A stretch of DNA of 64,000 nt from Rana temporaria (lineage: Eukaryota; Chordata; Amphibia; Anura; Ranidae), in contig NC_053497.1 of assembly GCF_905171775.1 (NCBI RefSeq), forward strand, positions 38,849,781 to 38,913,780, read 5' to 3'. This document shows positions 44,239 to 56,003 of this stretch, one piece after another (position 1 is the stretch's first letter; every line of letters starts with the position of its first letter). Under the pieces are notes generated by a model. That model was given only the letters and a program-made list of their open reading frames with translations, did no database searches and was not told the origin of the DNA. Position numbers and translations under genes: made by a program.

Positions 44239-47200
44239 TAAATCAATAATTTTTATTGAACATTTAAACATATTTACAAAGATAACATATAGACAATTGT
44301 GCACCAGAACCTTCGAACGGACCGAACATTCGCGCAAACATTTAGAACCCCATTGACGTCTATGGGACTCGAACGTTCGAATTTAAACGTGCTAATTTTA
44401 AAGCCTAATATGCAAGTTATTGGTATAAAACGTCTTTGAGAACCCGGGTCTTGCCCCAGGGAACATGTATCAATGGAAAAAAAGTTTTAAAAACGGTCAT
44501 TTTTTTTTTAGGACTCCTGAAAAAACGACAGTTTTTAAAACTTTTTTTCCATTGATACATTTTCCCTCGGGCAAGACCCGGGTTCTCAAAGACGTTTTCA
44601 CAGGCATACTTTAGACACCCAGCAGGTACAATATTTAAAGGAATTTTTCATTTTTTTATTTTTTATTATTTAAGCATCATTAAAATCACTGCTCCTGAAT
44701 CTTTAGGTGAAAACTACAGAGCACACGGCCAGTACACACCAAGTAGCTTTAGGTGCAAACTACAGAGGACACAGGCAATAAACCACATAAGAATACTGCA
44801 GCTAGCACAATCACCTGCCTGCCAGTAAATTAGGAAGAACTGATCTAGCTAAACTATACAGTGTATAAATATATGTACAACACCTGGGATGTATATATAT
44901 CCTCTACACACTGTAACATTAACTGACTAGCCTGCCTGCCTGCTCTATCTACCTGCAAAAAATTACACTCTCTCTGTCCTCTCAACCACCGCAACACACT
45001 ACACAAGGCCGACCTGCAGGCGGCCTTTTATAGTCTGGGGCGTGTACTAAACTCCCTAAACCATACTTGGCCAAAGCCACCCTGGCTTTGGCCAATTATG
45101 GCTCTCCGTTTTTTGCAAGCTGTGATTGGCCAAGCATGCGGGTCATAGTGCATGCTTGGCCAATCATCAGCCAGCGATGCCGCAGTGAATTATGGTCTGT
45201 GAAACGTAACTCGAATTTGGCGTGAACGACCCGTTTTGTTCGCATTTCGACGAACGATCGAACACACGATGTTCGAGTCGAATACGAAGCTCATCCCTAC
45301 CCAGGAGGAGTGCCGCAGTCCCCCTTCCCCCGCTAAGATTAGTGTTTACAGTAAGTCAGATAGCTTAGTGACACTCTAAACAAGATTGATCAATAAAACA
45401 TAGACATACAGTAGGAACACAAAAAAAATAAAAACAACACAAAAAACACGCAAAATAAAGAAATTAGGGAAAACAGTCAGAGCTATGTGTCTTTTGATTA
45501 CTGCGGGGAGCGCTTGATTGTTATAGTTAACTCTTCTGTGACTTTGCATACCAAACTACCCATTTCCTCCAGATTTTACCTGTTTTACCTGCATGTGAAT
45601 TAGTGAAGGGGTCATGCAGTCTTTCCAATGTCTCATCATTGTTAGTCTTGCACTAAAAAGGATGTGTACAGTTATGGTTCTAGCCTCTGGGGGAACTGCA
45701 TCTATGTCTAAGGATAGTAGTGCATTACCTGGTGTCATTTGTACTGTAATATGCAATACTTGTGCTTTTGTTTCATACACCCTTTTCCAGAAAGTGATTA
45801 ATTTTGGGCAAGACCAGAGTATGTGTAGAGTATGTGGTGTAGTGTTCCCACTACACCACACAATCTCTCCAACAGGTGTTAGGACTGTGTGGGGAAAATG
45901 TTGCTATTCTGTGGGGCATCAGATACCATCTAAAGAGTTTTTTTTTTTGATAATTCCTACAGGCTCACACTTTTTGTTGCAGCGTACATGATGCAAAGCG
46001 TCTGTTTCCACTGATCTAAGGAGTAGGAGAAATTTAGGTCCCTCTCCCATGCAGTTACATGGGAGGTTTTGGACAACACGTCTTTGTTGTTTAACAGATT
46101 CTAAAATAATGAAATGCCTTTAATCTTGGTTGCAGGGTTAGAGTAGTATTGGAGTAATCTCCAAGGTATATGTATAGATGGATTCAGGTCTGATCGTAGC
46201 AAATGTATTATCCTGTGGTATGCTTAGAATTCTGAGTTGGATAAATTGTATTCTATTTGTAGTGATCTGAAGGTTTTGGGAGTTGGACCAATCATTACGT
46301 CTTCAAGTCTATTTATTCCTTTTTCTACCCAACCTGAGATATGTAAGTCTGGGATGATGTGGGCTAAGCTATGGGTAAGTAGTGATATCGTGGACGTGAC
46401 TAAGTCTTGAGTAGGAGTGGCCAGTAATGTTGACCAGGCATGAAGTGATGCTTCTATAGTTGGAGAGAGTATCGAATGTGAGAGAGTTTGCTGTGAGTGG
46501 GCTAGAAGGAAGTGGTACAGGTCACCTCCTCTAATTTGTATTTTTTCAATTTTGTTCCATCTAGTGTTGGGGCTTTGAGGGAACCATGCCTTGAGCTGAG
46601 CTAGTATTGCTGCAGTGTGATAATCCTTGATTAGAACTAAGCTTACCCCTCCAGCTTTCCTAGTAGTGGTCAAATTGGAGAATGCGCATCTTGCCCTTTT
46701 ACCCTGCCATAGATATCTATTAATCATGGACTAAGCTTTTAGAAAAAGGTGTTAGGCACCGGGATTGGAATGGTCCTAAACAAGTACACAAATTGTGGGA
46801 GAAGCACCATCTTAAAGGCTGCTAGTCTGCCTGACCAGGACAGTTCTGTCTTAGCTACGCTTTTTCTGCGTCCAGAGCTAGGAGCAGAGAAGGCATTCCT
46901 TTTAAATTTGCCTGATGAATTATATTAATTCTGATGACCCTTTGTAAACCCAGATTGGTCTGTATGTATAATCTGTGGTAGTATGTCTATCATCCTCAGT
47001 GCAGTCATCTAAACATATCATTTCAAATCATTATTTAACAATGAGATCAGACGAAAATTCTGAAGTAGAGAAGGTTCCTTCCCCAGTTTGGGGAGGGTAA
47101 TGATAAGCGCTTTTAACATTTCTGAAGGGAAGGAGGAGGAAGCAGCATTAAATATGTCGGTGAGGTGGGGTGCAAGAATGTTCTTAAAGGTTTTATAATA

Positions 47201-48936
47201 TTCTCCTATATACCCATCAGGACCCGGGGACTTATTTAAAGGTAGTGTGTCAATGGCCCAGGATACCTCTTTAGATGTGAAGGGGGAGTTAAGATGCGTA
47301 AGTTGTGTTGGAGTAATTTGAGGAAGAGGCATACTCTTCAAAAAGTTATGTATGATGTCAGGATTTGGTTGTGTAGTGTGAGGATCATATGCTAAATTAT
47401 ACAGAGATCAGTAGTAGTGACTAAATGCATCAGCAATGTCTTGTGGGTGAAAGTGTTTTTCCTTAGTAAGCGGTTGTGATATAATTGGTATTTTAGTTTT
47501 GTACCTACATCCCTGAAGGCATTGTGCTAGGAGCTTCCCCTCTGTTACCGTTAACATAATAATTCATGTTTAGCTTTCTGATGGATTTTTCGTGTTTCCC
47601 CAAGAGAAGTAAACTGAGGTCATAGAGAATTTGGGTTAGTTGTTTAGAAATAGAAGGTGTGGGATTTTGTTTGTTTGTTCTAGGTTGTGAATTTGAGTTG
47701 TAAGATCTAATAGTTGCTGTTGGTGCCGTTTCCTTCTCCCCGCCCCCAGTTTAATAAAGATACCCCTCATGAACGCTTTATGGGCATTCCAAAGTGTAAA
47801 CTTATCAGCTATTGAATTTTCGTTATCCATAAAGTATTGTACTAGGTTTTGTTCCAAAATAGTTTTTGATCTACTAGGAAGAGATCTATCCTAGAATATG
47901 TTCTATGCGGTGAGGAGAAAAAGGTAAAGTCCCTCTCCCCTGCGTGTAGGCACCTCCAGGTATCGAATATTTTTTGCTGGTGTATGGTGCTTTGCAGCGT
48001 TGGGTGTGCTCTGGTGGCAGTGGATGTAGAGTCTAGTTGTGCATCCGGATTATATTAAAGTCTCCACAAACCACCAGTGCCCCTCTTTGGTGGGCTCTAA
48101 TTTTTCGGAAAAGCTTGTGAACGAAGTGTATTTGGTTAGAGTTTGGGGAGTAGAGGTTAAAAATGGTATATTGTGAAGCATTGATGTCACATATTAGGAT
48201 TAAGTATCGTCCTTGTGGATCTGCAAGCACTTTGTGAAGTTGGAATGAAACAGTTGAAATGAAACATTTCTGCCATTTTAGATCTGAGCCCTTCAGTTAC
48301 TTCCTCTTTTTCATCATGGGCATCTACAAGATCATTGATTGTAAACTCCCCCATCTTGCTTGTAACGTGCCCCACTCTGGATTCTGCCTCCTATATTTCT
48401 TTATTACATTTTTGAATGCAGAAAATCATGTAATTTTGGATTGAGCTCCTAAGGGACAGCAGCATGTCCTTTAATACAATGTCCATTATAGGCTGATTTG
48501 TAGTAGGAAATACCTCAATGCTGTCTGGGAGTTCCCTAGTGTCCTCCCCAAAATCAGTGCTAGGATTGGCCATGGGGCTGCATCCAGAGCCATCCATCTG
48601 GAATTTGACTTTAGCTGGACTTGCAGACTAAGGACTTATTTGATTTGGCTGGAGTAGTATTGGCTGGGAGGGAGTGGATGTTATGGGCTGGTGTGGATGT
48701 GCAGCCGGTGCCATCTTGCCTACACCCATGTGTTTGCCAGGAGACAAAGTGTGTCAGCTTTTGGGGTCTCCTATTGTCCTTCCGCTTTCTGGTCATCCTC
48801 CCTGGTGCTGCAGGGTGTAGAACGCCCTATTTTAGGCTGAAAATCCGGTCTGAAAAGCCACTGTGAGCCGTTAGATGTCCATGGGTGGAGGAGCTCAGCT
48901 CTCACGCTGCCATCCAAGTCCGCAGCCGGCCACGCC
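44239..48936 (-). pseudogene. L1/Tx1-like LINE copy 2, nearly full span but degenerate
   Basis: Minus strand, 5-prime to 3-prime: an ORF1-like basic start near 48796 (TRKRKDNRR), a coiled-coil remnant near 48375-48600, an ORF2 endonuclease fragment near 48230-48035 (YTIFNLYSPNSNQ then VVCGDFN), an RT finger fragment near 47340-47020 (LNKSPGPDGYIGEYYKTF, ALIITLPKLGKEP, NFRLISLLNND), then a C-terminal region at 46727-46225 and 45861-45556 (LHILWSCPKLITFWKRVYE). The RT palm with its DD is absent and stops are many. The flanking GCAGCCATTTTT near 44226 and 48937 is a candidate 12-bp duplication. It carries a hAT-like MITE at 44301-45299. Confidence 0.8.
44301..45299 (+). mobile_element. hAT-like MITE, same family as 17447-20045
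   Basis: Starts at CACCAGAACCTTCGAACGGACC (the first ~36 bp of the family are missing) and ends GAATACGAAGCTCATCCCTA, which mirrors the TAGAGATGAGC start at 17447. The interior has an inverted pair around GAACCCGGGTCTTGCCC (44435 and 44570) and GCTTTAGGTGCAAACTACAG repeats. It is nested in the 3-prime part of L1 copy 2. Confidence 0.75.
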
Positions 48937-49405
48937 CCCTCCTGCAGCCATTTTTAATGAAGAGGAGTTCACTAAATGCTGAGACAGTGTGCGGGCAGGT
49001 GCTATTTTGTTGTAGTCCTCAATGTGTCTGACGAGCCAGTATTCAACCTGACCAGCACCTGCAAACACTGTGGCCAGTCAGTCAGTGCATTGCAAAATAG
49101 TTCCTACTGTGTGTTGCTATAATTTGAGAGGCAGCTGTCAATCCCTAGAAACCCAGAAAATACAAGAATGCCCCTTTACAGCCCCCATCAGAGCCCAGGC
49201 TTTTTTTTATAACACATAACATGCCAGGCTATATAATCCAAGTAGCCTTTACCATATCAGATCATACTGTCACATCAGTTGAGCAGTTGGGTTCTTTGGA
49301 GATGGTGTTAGATAATAAACAGTTTGTATCTATAGGGTTGTGTTCTTCCATGTAAAAGTGGGTTTTGGGTCACTATTGTGCTAATTCAGCATTATCTCCA
49401 CCTAC

Positions 49406-49555
49406 CTTTGCTCTTCATAAATCTGTCCCTGAGACACAGAACTTCCTCCTGGATCCTTTCCTCCACACTCCTCTTCCCCATCCCAAAATTTCTCAGTGTT
49501 GCCAGGGAAAATCGACGCAGCGTCTTCCATCGCTCTCCATTGCTCATGATGACCC
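49406..49555 (-). CDS. CYP2 gene A exon 3
   Basis: A 150-bp exon between acceptor tcttttag and donor AAAG|gtagg. It encodes the helix C region: GVIMSNGERWKTLRRFSLAT followed by LRNFGMGKRSVEERIQEEV. The WxxxRR-like WKTLRR supplies residues that in P450s contact the haem propionates, and R/K residues here lie on the reductase-binding face (family knowledge). Phase is 2 at the start and 1 at the end, as in other CYP2 genes. An L1 element ends about 470 bp downstream in the transcript. Confidence 0.93.
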
Positions 49556-49719
49556 CTAAAAGATTTGAAAGGTTTTATACATTTTGCTCTTGAAGACCCT
49601 TTATAATGCAAACATTTTAAATAATGGCCTATTAGCACCCTTTGTATTGCATCAATCCTGACAGGGACATTATTATCATGTAGCTTGTGGGTTATCACTG
49701 TCTTTGCATGGGTTTCCGC

Positions 49720-50480
49720 CTATCAGGGATGTAGTTAAGAGTTAAGGGGGGGATCGGGGGGTCTGAACCCCCCCCCCAGAGATTAGTATGTTTGTAAAAA
49801 AGTAGGAAGCTTTGCCAACTTGGCTCGGGTGGGGAGTGGGTCTGCACGGCTCACGCGGGGAAGGGGAGTGAGCTGCTGGCCCGATGCACATTGTGTGGCC
49901 AGCCACATAAAGGTGCTTGCGCCTTTTCCGTGAATTTACAATACCCTGCAAGGAGGAGAAGTGGGAGGAGAAGAGGAACCTGCCCTTAGTGCCCTGGTCT
50001 GCACCAGAAAGTTTACAGAGGTCAGTGAGTAAGGGAACTACAAGCAGCAAGGCTCCCACAAAAAGTTTTTTTTTTCCAGTAGAAAAAAAGGAAAAATTTG
50101 GAGCTGCTAGAAGTGCCTCCTGTTACTGTATAGTACATATCCTGTGTCCCTCTAACAATAATTATAATGCCAGCCATATCCCTGTCTTTTTAACAATGCC
50201 ACAGCCACACCCCTTAACCCTGCAATCTGTAAGTAACACACCTCTCAACCTTGCACTCAGTATGTAGCGCGCCCCTCAACCCTGCCCTCTTTATGTAGCA
50301 CACCCCTCAATCCTTTGGTGAGTACATAGCGCACACCTCAACCGTGCACACTGTAGGAAGCATACCCCTCAACCCTACACTTGGTACACAGCACACTCCT
50401 CAACCCTGCACTCTGTACAGAGTGAACTCTTTAACCCTGTAGTTTGTATACAGCACACTCCCACTGCTAAGAGTTTGGCC
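49720..50480. mobile_element. Interspersed repeat with diverged 31-bp minisatellite
   Basis: The left part includes a GGGGGGATCGGGGGGTCTGA / CCCCCCCCCAGAG palindrome. From about 50210 to 50470 the CTCAACCCTGCACTCTGTAC unit recurs with about 31-bp spacing, like the array at 2460-3090. Both arrays may be the tail of one repeat family. It lies upstream of gene A exon 3. Confidence 0.6.
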
Positions 50481-51184
50481 ACACCCACATTTGGCACAGG
50501 CTGCAGCTCACTTCCTCCAAGTGTCCCTCATTCTGAAAGTCAAAAGTGGAAAGGTATGTCACTGTGCTATAGAGACAGCGGGGCCTGCTCCTCCATCCAG
50601 CCTACAGAATCGCCCATTAGGGGATGAACTGGTAATCGAGAGGACCATGTGGATGACAGGTTTGAGAGGGAGGCAAAGAGCATTGCTGGCTATTTCCCAC
50701 TTGGTTAGGACGGAGTATGTGAGATTAATCACCATGAGGAGGACATCTGCAGTATTCATGTTAAGAGGTTTGTACATGTCTACTAGTCTATCACTTGTAG
50801 CACAGGTAAATTAATCATAATTTTGGATACCAAGGCTGTGGCATATGTTACTATGTAAACAGTGAGAAGAGTCAAGCACCTCCCACTATTAACGCAATCT
50901 GCAACACCTACAATTTGTCACAGTGTGACAAGTTCACTAATTTTTGTCTTCTGGATACCCAAGACTGATCTCTACCCAAGGAAAAACTATTATGGCCCTG
51001 TCTCCTATGATATGAAAATATATTTATAATTTAAGTGCAAAGCTTCTAGTAAAGGAGACCTCTTCTCCTTTTCGAGTTCACACTGACAAGCACAGCAAGA
51101 AGATTCTGCTTCTGTGTTTGGAGATACTTTATGGAAATGTCACATGGCCAAGATCCAGAATGCTTAGGATTAACTGGTCTGTGT
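50481..51184. other. Presumed intron 2 or upstream DNA, unassigned
   Basis: I looked here for CYP2 exon 2 (YGPVFT...GYxxVKEAL) on the minus strand and saw nothing similar. Open frames of 70-107 codons on both strands overlap and show no family. Confidence 0.4.
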
Positions 51185-51187
51185 GTA

Positions 51188-51784
51188 AGGCCTCGTACAC
51201 ACGACCGAGTAACTCGTCAGAAAAGACACATCGTTTTCCGCGACGAGTTCCTTGTTAGGCTTGTCGAGAAACTCGACAAGCTTGCTTTGCGTATACACTG
51301 TCAAGACAAAATCTCTTCGTTCTCAAACGCGGTGACATACAACACATACAACGGCAGGGGAAGTTCGATTCCACTGGCACAACTCTTGGGGCTGGTTTTG
51401 CTAATCTCATGTGTTTGCGTTTTAAGTAAAAGTTTGTTAAGAGACGATTTGCACTTTTCAGTCTGTTACAGCTTGAAAAATGTGTTATCTCCATTACAAA
51501 TGGTACTTTTACTCCCATCTCATACTTTATTCTGAGCAAGCGCGGGTTTCTTAGCATACACACGCTCGAGTTTCTCGTCGAAAACCAGCCTGACGAGGAA
51601 CACGACGAGCAAATTCAGACTCCCATCGAGGAAAAAGAAAACGTGCTCTCTTTTTAGCTCGTCGAGTTCCTCGACAGTTTCCTCGATGAAAAACGTACAC
51701 ACGACCGGTTTCCTCGTCATAAAAGCTCTCCCACCAAGTTTCTTGATGGATTCTGTCGAGGAAACCGGTTGTGTGTACGAGGCC
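51188..51784. mobile_element. 597-bp MITE, GGCCTCGTACACACGACCG termini, TAA duplication
   Basis: Exact TAA copies flank it (51185-51187, 51785-51787). The arms contain ACTCGTC / GACGAG and CGAGGAAAC / GTTTCCTCG in mirrored order over most of the length. Family of 3597-3770; here the 3-bp duplication is unambiguous. Confidence 0.85.
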
Positions 51785-51889
51785 TAATAAAGTATGACTA
51801 TTAATCTCTTTGGAGACAGGTCCTTATGATAATGGTGCTATGTGATCATAATCAGGTTTGCTAAACCTCAAACTAAGTGGACAGAGAAT

Positions 51890-52235
51890 TGTACAAATCA
51901 CTGAATTTACAAGGCAACTATGAAAATGGTCCGATATAAATCTCATGTCTGTGCTAAGCATTTTTGGCGTTTAATACATTTGACAAAAGAAAAATATCCA
52001 ATTAAGAGCACAGTTTACAGAACGAAGCCCAAAGTTAGATTGAAAACAGTGAGAGTTGGCTATCAGACCGGGTTGTAAAACTTCCAGCAGAATCATAAAC
52101 AGTACATAGTGATGAAAATAATCTGATTTAAGTCCAAGGTCTATGCTAGACAATCATGAAATTTAATACAGTTAACAGGAGAAAACTTTCTATTTTACCG
52201 CACAATTGACAGAAAACAACCCAAAGTTAGATAGA
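51890..52235. repeat. Diverged tandem duplication of about 195 bp
   Basis: CCCAAAGTTAGAT(T/A)GAA occurs near 52028 and 52220, each preceded in the same order by TTAATACA(T/G)TT, AATTAAGAGCACAG / TTTACCGCACAATT and TGTG/TATGCTA-like blocks. No coding potential. Divergence suggests an old event. Confidence 0.6.
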
Positions 52236-52288
52236 ATTGATTGTGTGAAGATGCGCTGACTCTTTGTGAACACTAGAAATTAGTCTTA

Positions 52289-52835
52289 CGCCGCCTACAC
52301 AAGATCGTTTTTCGGCATGAAAAAAAACGTTGTTTTTCAGCATGTCCAAAAAACGAAGTTTTTCCAACTTCATCATTAAAAACGATGTTGCCCACACACC
52401 ATTGTTTTTGAAAAATGATGAACAAAGCGCAGTGACGTACAACACGTACGACGGCACTCTAAAGGGGAAGTTCTAATCGCCTTTGGGCTGCTTTTAGCTG
52501 ATTCCTTGTTAGTAAAAGACGATTCACGCTTTTTTTGTCTGTTACAGCGTGATGAATGTGCTTACTCCATTATGAATGGTAGTTTTACCTGAACGAGCGC
52601 TCCCGTCTCATAACTTGCTTCTGGGCATGCGCGGGTTTAAAACGTCGTTTTTGCCTACACACGATCATTTTTTACAACCCGAAAAACGTAATTTTTTAAA
52701 ACGACGTTAAAAAATGCAGCATGTTCGAATTTTTTTTGGTCGTTTTTCAGAAGCCGAAAAATGATGTGAAGCCCAATGACGTTTTTAAAAACTTCGTTTT
52801 TTTTCATGCCGAAAAATGATCGTGTGTACGCAGCA
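52289..52835. mobile_element. 547-bp MITE with TTA duplication
   Basis: Flanked by TTA (52286-52288, 52836-52838). The left CGCCGCCTACACAAGATCG and right CGATC...GTGTACGCAGCA ends relate to the GCCTCGTACACACG family. It has mirrored TTTTTCGGCATG / CATGCCGAAAAA stems. It splits the left arm of the long inverted repeat 52236/57362. Confidence 0.82.
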
Positions 52836-52838
52836 TTA

Positions 52839-53390
52839 AAATAAACACTGAAATTGAGTACTGTCCATGATACTTTTTTTATTTGCACTAACATACAATT
52901 TTTCAGCACAAGCTTTCGGGGTACGCCCCCTTCTTCAAGGTCCAAGCAGTACTGATTCACATTTTTTTTTGCAGAATGTAAAAAAAAAAAAAAAAACAAT
53001 ATGCGAGGGAAAGGTAAAAACAAACACATACAAATCAATGGTAATAAAGCTATCAGCAGAATTAGTGAGATAAGACAGAGGGTACAGTACAAAGGCATTA
53101 TATACATATATGTACAGTGTAATACCAACTAGAGAATAAACTGGAAAGATTGTAAAGATCCACTGGTTAACGCAATCTGATACCAGACTAAAGGGGAATA
53201 ACAGGCTTGCCTATTCAACCTTTATATCCTAATGAGAGACCAGATAAAATAAGAACAAGACATGGACCCTTTAATCGATAGCGACAGAAATGTCCAGAAT
53301 GCAGGCCTGCAACAGTCTTCACCGGCAGTTGGAGCTCATTTAGATTATATCCAAATATGGCACAATGATGTGATGACAAGCAGGACAGCT
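52839..53390 (-). mobile_element. Retroelement 3-prime-like segment
   Basis: On the minus strand, CTTGAAGAAGGGGGCGTACC is followed by CCGAAAGCTTGTGCTGAAAA and an AATAAAAAAAGTATC stretch. This resembles the 3-prime region seen in several Penelope- and DIRS-type elements (established pattern; family not certain). A long A tract lies near 52980. No RT domain. Confidence 0.45.
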
Positions 53391-53394
53391 TTAA

Positions 53395-53926
53395 AGTGGA
53401 GTTCCACCCATAAATATAACATTACATCAGTAGTTTTAAAAAAATGTCATTAGTCCTTTACGATTTTTTTTTTTTTTTTTAGATGCCTTCAAAGTGTTGT
53501 TGCTAGGCAGAATAGTTAATCTTCCCACTTCCTGCACCTAGGTGCTTAATGCTTCCTAACCTACACCGCACAGACTCCTGGGAATGTAGTGGGTGTAACT
53601 TTCCAGGAGTCTGTGCACTCCCCAGTCTCAAAGAATCATGTGACTTGGACAGCACAGGTGCTGAAACCTGATCTGACACTGCTTGTGCAGCACTGAGCAT
53701 GTGCGAGATCTGCAAGGCTGAAATCCAGGAAGTCATACAGTCTGGCTTCATGATGCCCACACTTAAGATGGCCCCAGTCAATTTCTATTTTATAAAGTGT
53801 CTAAATGCTGTAACAACCTAACAAAACGGACCTTAGTTTACAGACTAACTTTACTAGAATACATTAAGCTTGTGTATTACAGGGGTATTTATATTTAAAA
53901 AGTGAAATTGTGGCTGAAACTCCGCT
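53395..53926. mobile_element. 532-bp TTAA MITE, AGTGGAGTTCCACCC termini
   Basis: Flanked by TTAA (53391-53394, 53927-53930). The termini AGTGGAGTTCC / GAAACTCCGCT are imperfect inverted repeats, and GACTCCTGGGAATG / CCAGGAGTCTGTG mark an internal hairpin near 53570-53615. Related to the palindromic element 10711-11205. Confidence 0.82.
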
Positions 53927-53930
53927 TTAA

Positions 53931-54616
53931 CAGGTTAGTCATATTCCTTAGAGTAGTTCGGGATAAGGATGTTTATGTACAATGTCTTATGTAATGAAGC
54001 AAAGTGTTTCCATGGGCAAGGTGTCTGTACACTGTGTTCAAGCAAGATAACCAGAAAAGGATTGTGAACGATGGGTGACTGGTCTCTCACCAACGATCGA
54101 ACCAGATAGGAGCCTCCTGAACAGTGACCCTGAAAGAGATGTCCTTTGGAGAGATGAACCGCGATCACCCACCAGCTGTTGGATCTGTCTGATAAGTTGG
54201 TGCCATGGAGATGTCTGATGAACAGCAAGCAGAGTTGGGCCCTCGCGGGGCCCGGGCTGGAGTCACTCAATCACTGCATGGTAGGCCGCAGCTCTCTCTC
54301 TTAGCAGCAGAGAGGTGCTCACTCGGTGTGGCTCAGGGAGAAGAGAGCGCGGGGCAGATCCACTGGCTCTTTCATAGTTCCTTCCAGAGGTCTGTTCGTG
54401 TCGCAGAGGGACCTCTGGGATGTGTAGTCCAGGGGTAATATCACAACATCACAATAGCTGATCACAAGACTACTAGTCCCACAATCCTCCCTGCTTGGCT
54501 CTCAGATATGATGTTAATTACTGGAGCCCAGCACTAGAGGGACATTGGAATAGATGGAGAATGATGGGGGTGGTCTGCATAACAAGGTAACTGTAGTCCA
54601 CTTTTGGCTACACTAA
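53931..54616. other. Unassigned, no gene seen
   Basis: GC-rich around 54230-54260. Short open frames on both strands (77-111 codons) have no recognisable family and overlap each other. Confidence 0.4.
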
Positions 54617-55967
54617 CACAATAAATAAGTGAAAACCTATATACATTAAAACAATGTGTATGTGGTCTTAATTTAAATAACTGGTGGCAAATGGAAATAT
54701 GCACTCTATCAGGTTCTAAAAAGTCAATGGAGACCAGTTCAAATTCAACAGAGGGAATTGGCTAAATTGTGAACAAAAACAAAAGTCTAATGAGTCCCAA
54801 ATCGAATAGATGTCGATACCACCGTGCTCGAAAGTAATAACATTGTCTGCTTACCAGACCTGCAAAGATCACAGAGTGTGTGTGCTGATCCACAGCTTGG
54901 GAATGTGTTCCTCTGTCTTGTGGTGGCTCACGATGCACAACAGCTCCCAGCAGACCAGATGAATTGGTAGGTATGGATGCCTATTCACGGCTGATGAAAA
55001 GGATTCCTCTCTATCATCCAGCGAGGGCTCTGGTCTGCGTATCAGCTGTCACAATACACTTTGGGATCGGCATCTGTTTGATTTGGGACTTATGAGACTA
55101 TTGTTTTTGTTCACAATTTAGCCAATTGACTCTGTTGAATTTGATCTGGTCTCCAGTGACTTTTAGAACCTAATAAAGACTGTGCATATTTCCATTTGCC
55201 ACTGGTTATTTAGGGCCAGATCCACGAATCCCGGGCGCAACTTAACTTTTCGGATTTAAGTTACACCGCCGCAATTTTCCAAGTTAGTGCCCGATCCACA
55301 AAGCACTTACCTGGAAATTTGCGGCGGTGTATCCTAAATCCGGCCGGCGCAGGGCAGGCCAATTCAAATGGGGCGAGTCCCATTTAAATTAGGCGCGCTC
55401 CCGCGCCGGACGTACTGCGCATGCTCCGTTTCCGAACTCCCGCCGTGCTTTGCGCGCTGTGATGTCATTTTTTCGAACGGCGACGTAGCGTAATTCCGTA
55501 TTCCCGGACGGCTTACGCAAACGACGTTGATTTTTCAATTTCGACGCGGGAACGACGGCCATACTTTAGACAGCAATACACTTGCTGACTAAAGTTAGGG
55601 CAGGAAAAAAAAAGTGTAAATTTGCGACGGGAAACTATACTAGCGGCGACGTAGCGAACACGAAAAACCGTCGTGGATCGCCGTAACTCCTAATTTGCAT
55701 ACCCGACGCTGGTTTACGACGCAAACTCCCCCCAGCGGCGGCCACGGTACTGCATCCTAAGATCCGACAGTGTAAAACAATTACACATGTCGGATCTTAG
55801 GGATATCTATGCCTAACTGATTCTATGAATCAGTCGCATAGATAGAAACAGGGATACGACGGCGTATCAGGAGATACGCCTGCGTATCCCTTTTGTGGAT
55901 CTGGCCCTTAATTTAGGACCACATAAACATTGTTTAAATTTGTATAGGTTTGCACTTATTTATTGTG
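54617..55967. mobile_element. Foldback element with ~205-bp arms, split by a MITE
   Basis: The left arm (54617-54820) is the inverse of the right arm, which is found in two pieces (55064-55212 and 55911-55967) because a MITE (55213-55907) inserted in it. The outer ends are CACAATAAATAAGTG / CACTTATTTATTGTG. The loop is about 245 bp. No coding region and no clear target duplication seen. Confidence 0.78.
55213..55907. mobile_element. Harbinger-like MITE, GGGCCAGATCCAC termini, TTA duplication
   Basis: The termini GGGCCAGATCCACGAA / TTTTGTGGATCTGGCCC are flanked by TTA (55210-55212, 55908-55910). Same family as 26321-26988. Because it splits one arm of a foldback element, its borders are independently confirmed by the intact other arm. 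Confidence 0.9.
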
Positions 55968-56003
55968 CTTGTAACAGGCACTAGAGACTGAGTATATCTC
56001 CAT

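Larger units (their letters stand above)
22649..49555 (-). other. CYP2 gene A locus, exons 3-9 visible
   Basis: A cytochrome P450 family 2 gene read right to left. Such enzymes are ER-anchored haem-thiolate monooxygenases that use NADPH-cytochrome P450 reductase to oxidise drugs, steroids, arachidonate or other lipids. Exons 3-9 are 150, 161, 177, 142, 188, 142 and 182 bp with intron phases 1, 0, 0, 1, 0, 1, exactly the CYP2 pattern. Introns 3-8 are about 10.1, 3.5, 2.1, 3.9, 5.9 and 0.18 kb. All donors are GT and all acceptors AG, with no stops or frameshifts, so the gene is probably functional. The visible coding part is 1142 nt, which with typical exons 1 and 2 gives about 494 residues. 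Exons 1 and 2 were not found between 49.6 and 64 kb. Substrate and exact subfamily are undetermined. Confidence 0.9.

Noticed and set aside
49594..49698. Minus-strand frame running upstream of exon 3
   Set aside because: A clear acceptor (tcttttag) at 49556-49563 starts the exon; upstream residues are intronic and unlike CYP2 exon 2.
52655..53128. A 157-codon minus-strand open frame
   Set aside because: It runs from intergenic repeat sequence into a MITE; no domain, hydrophobic and lysine-rich by composition.
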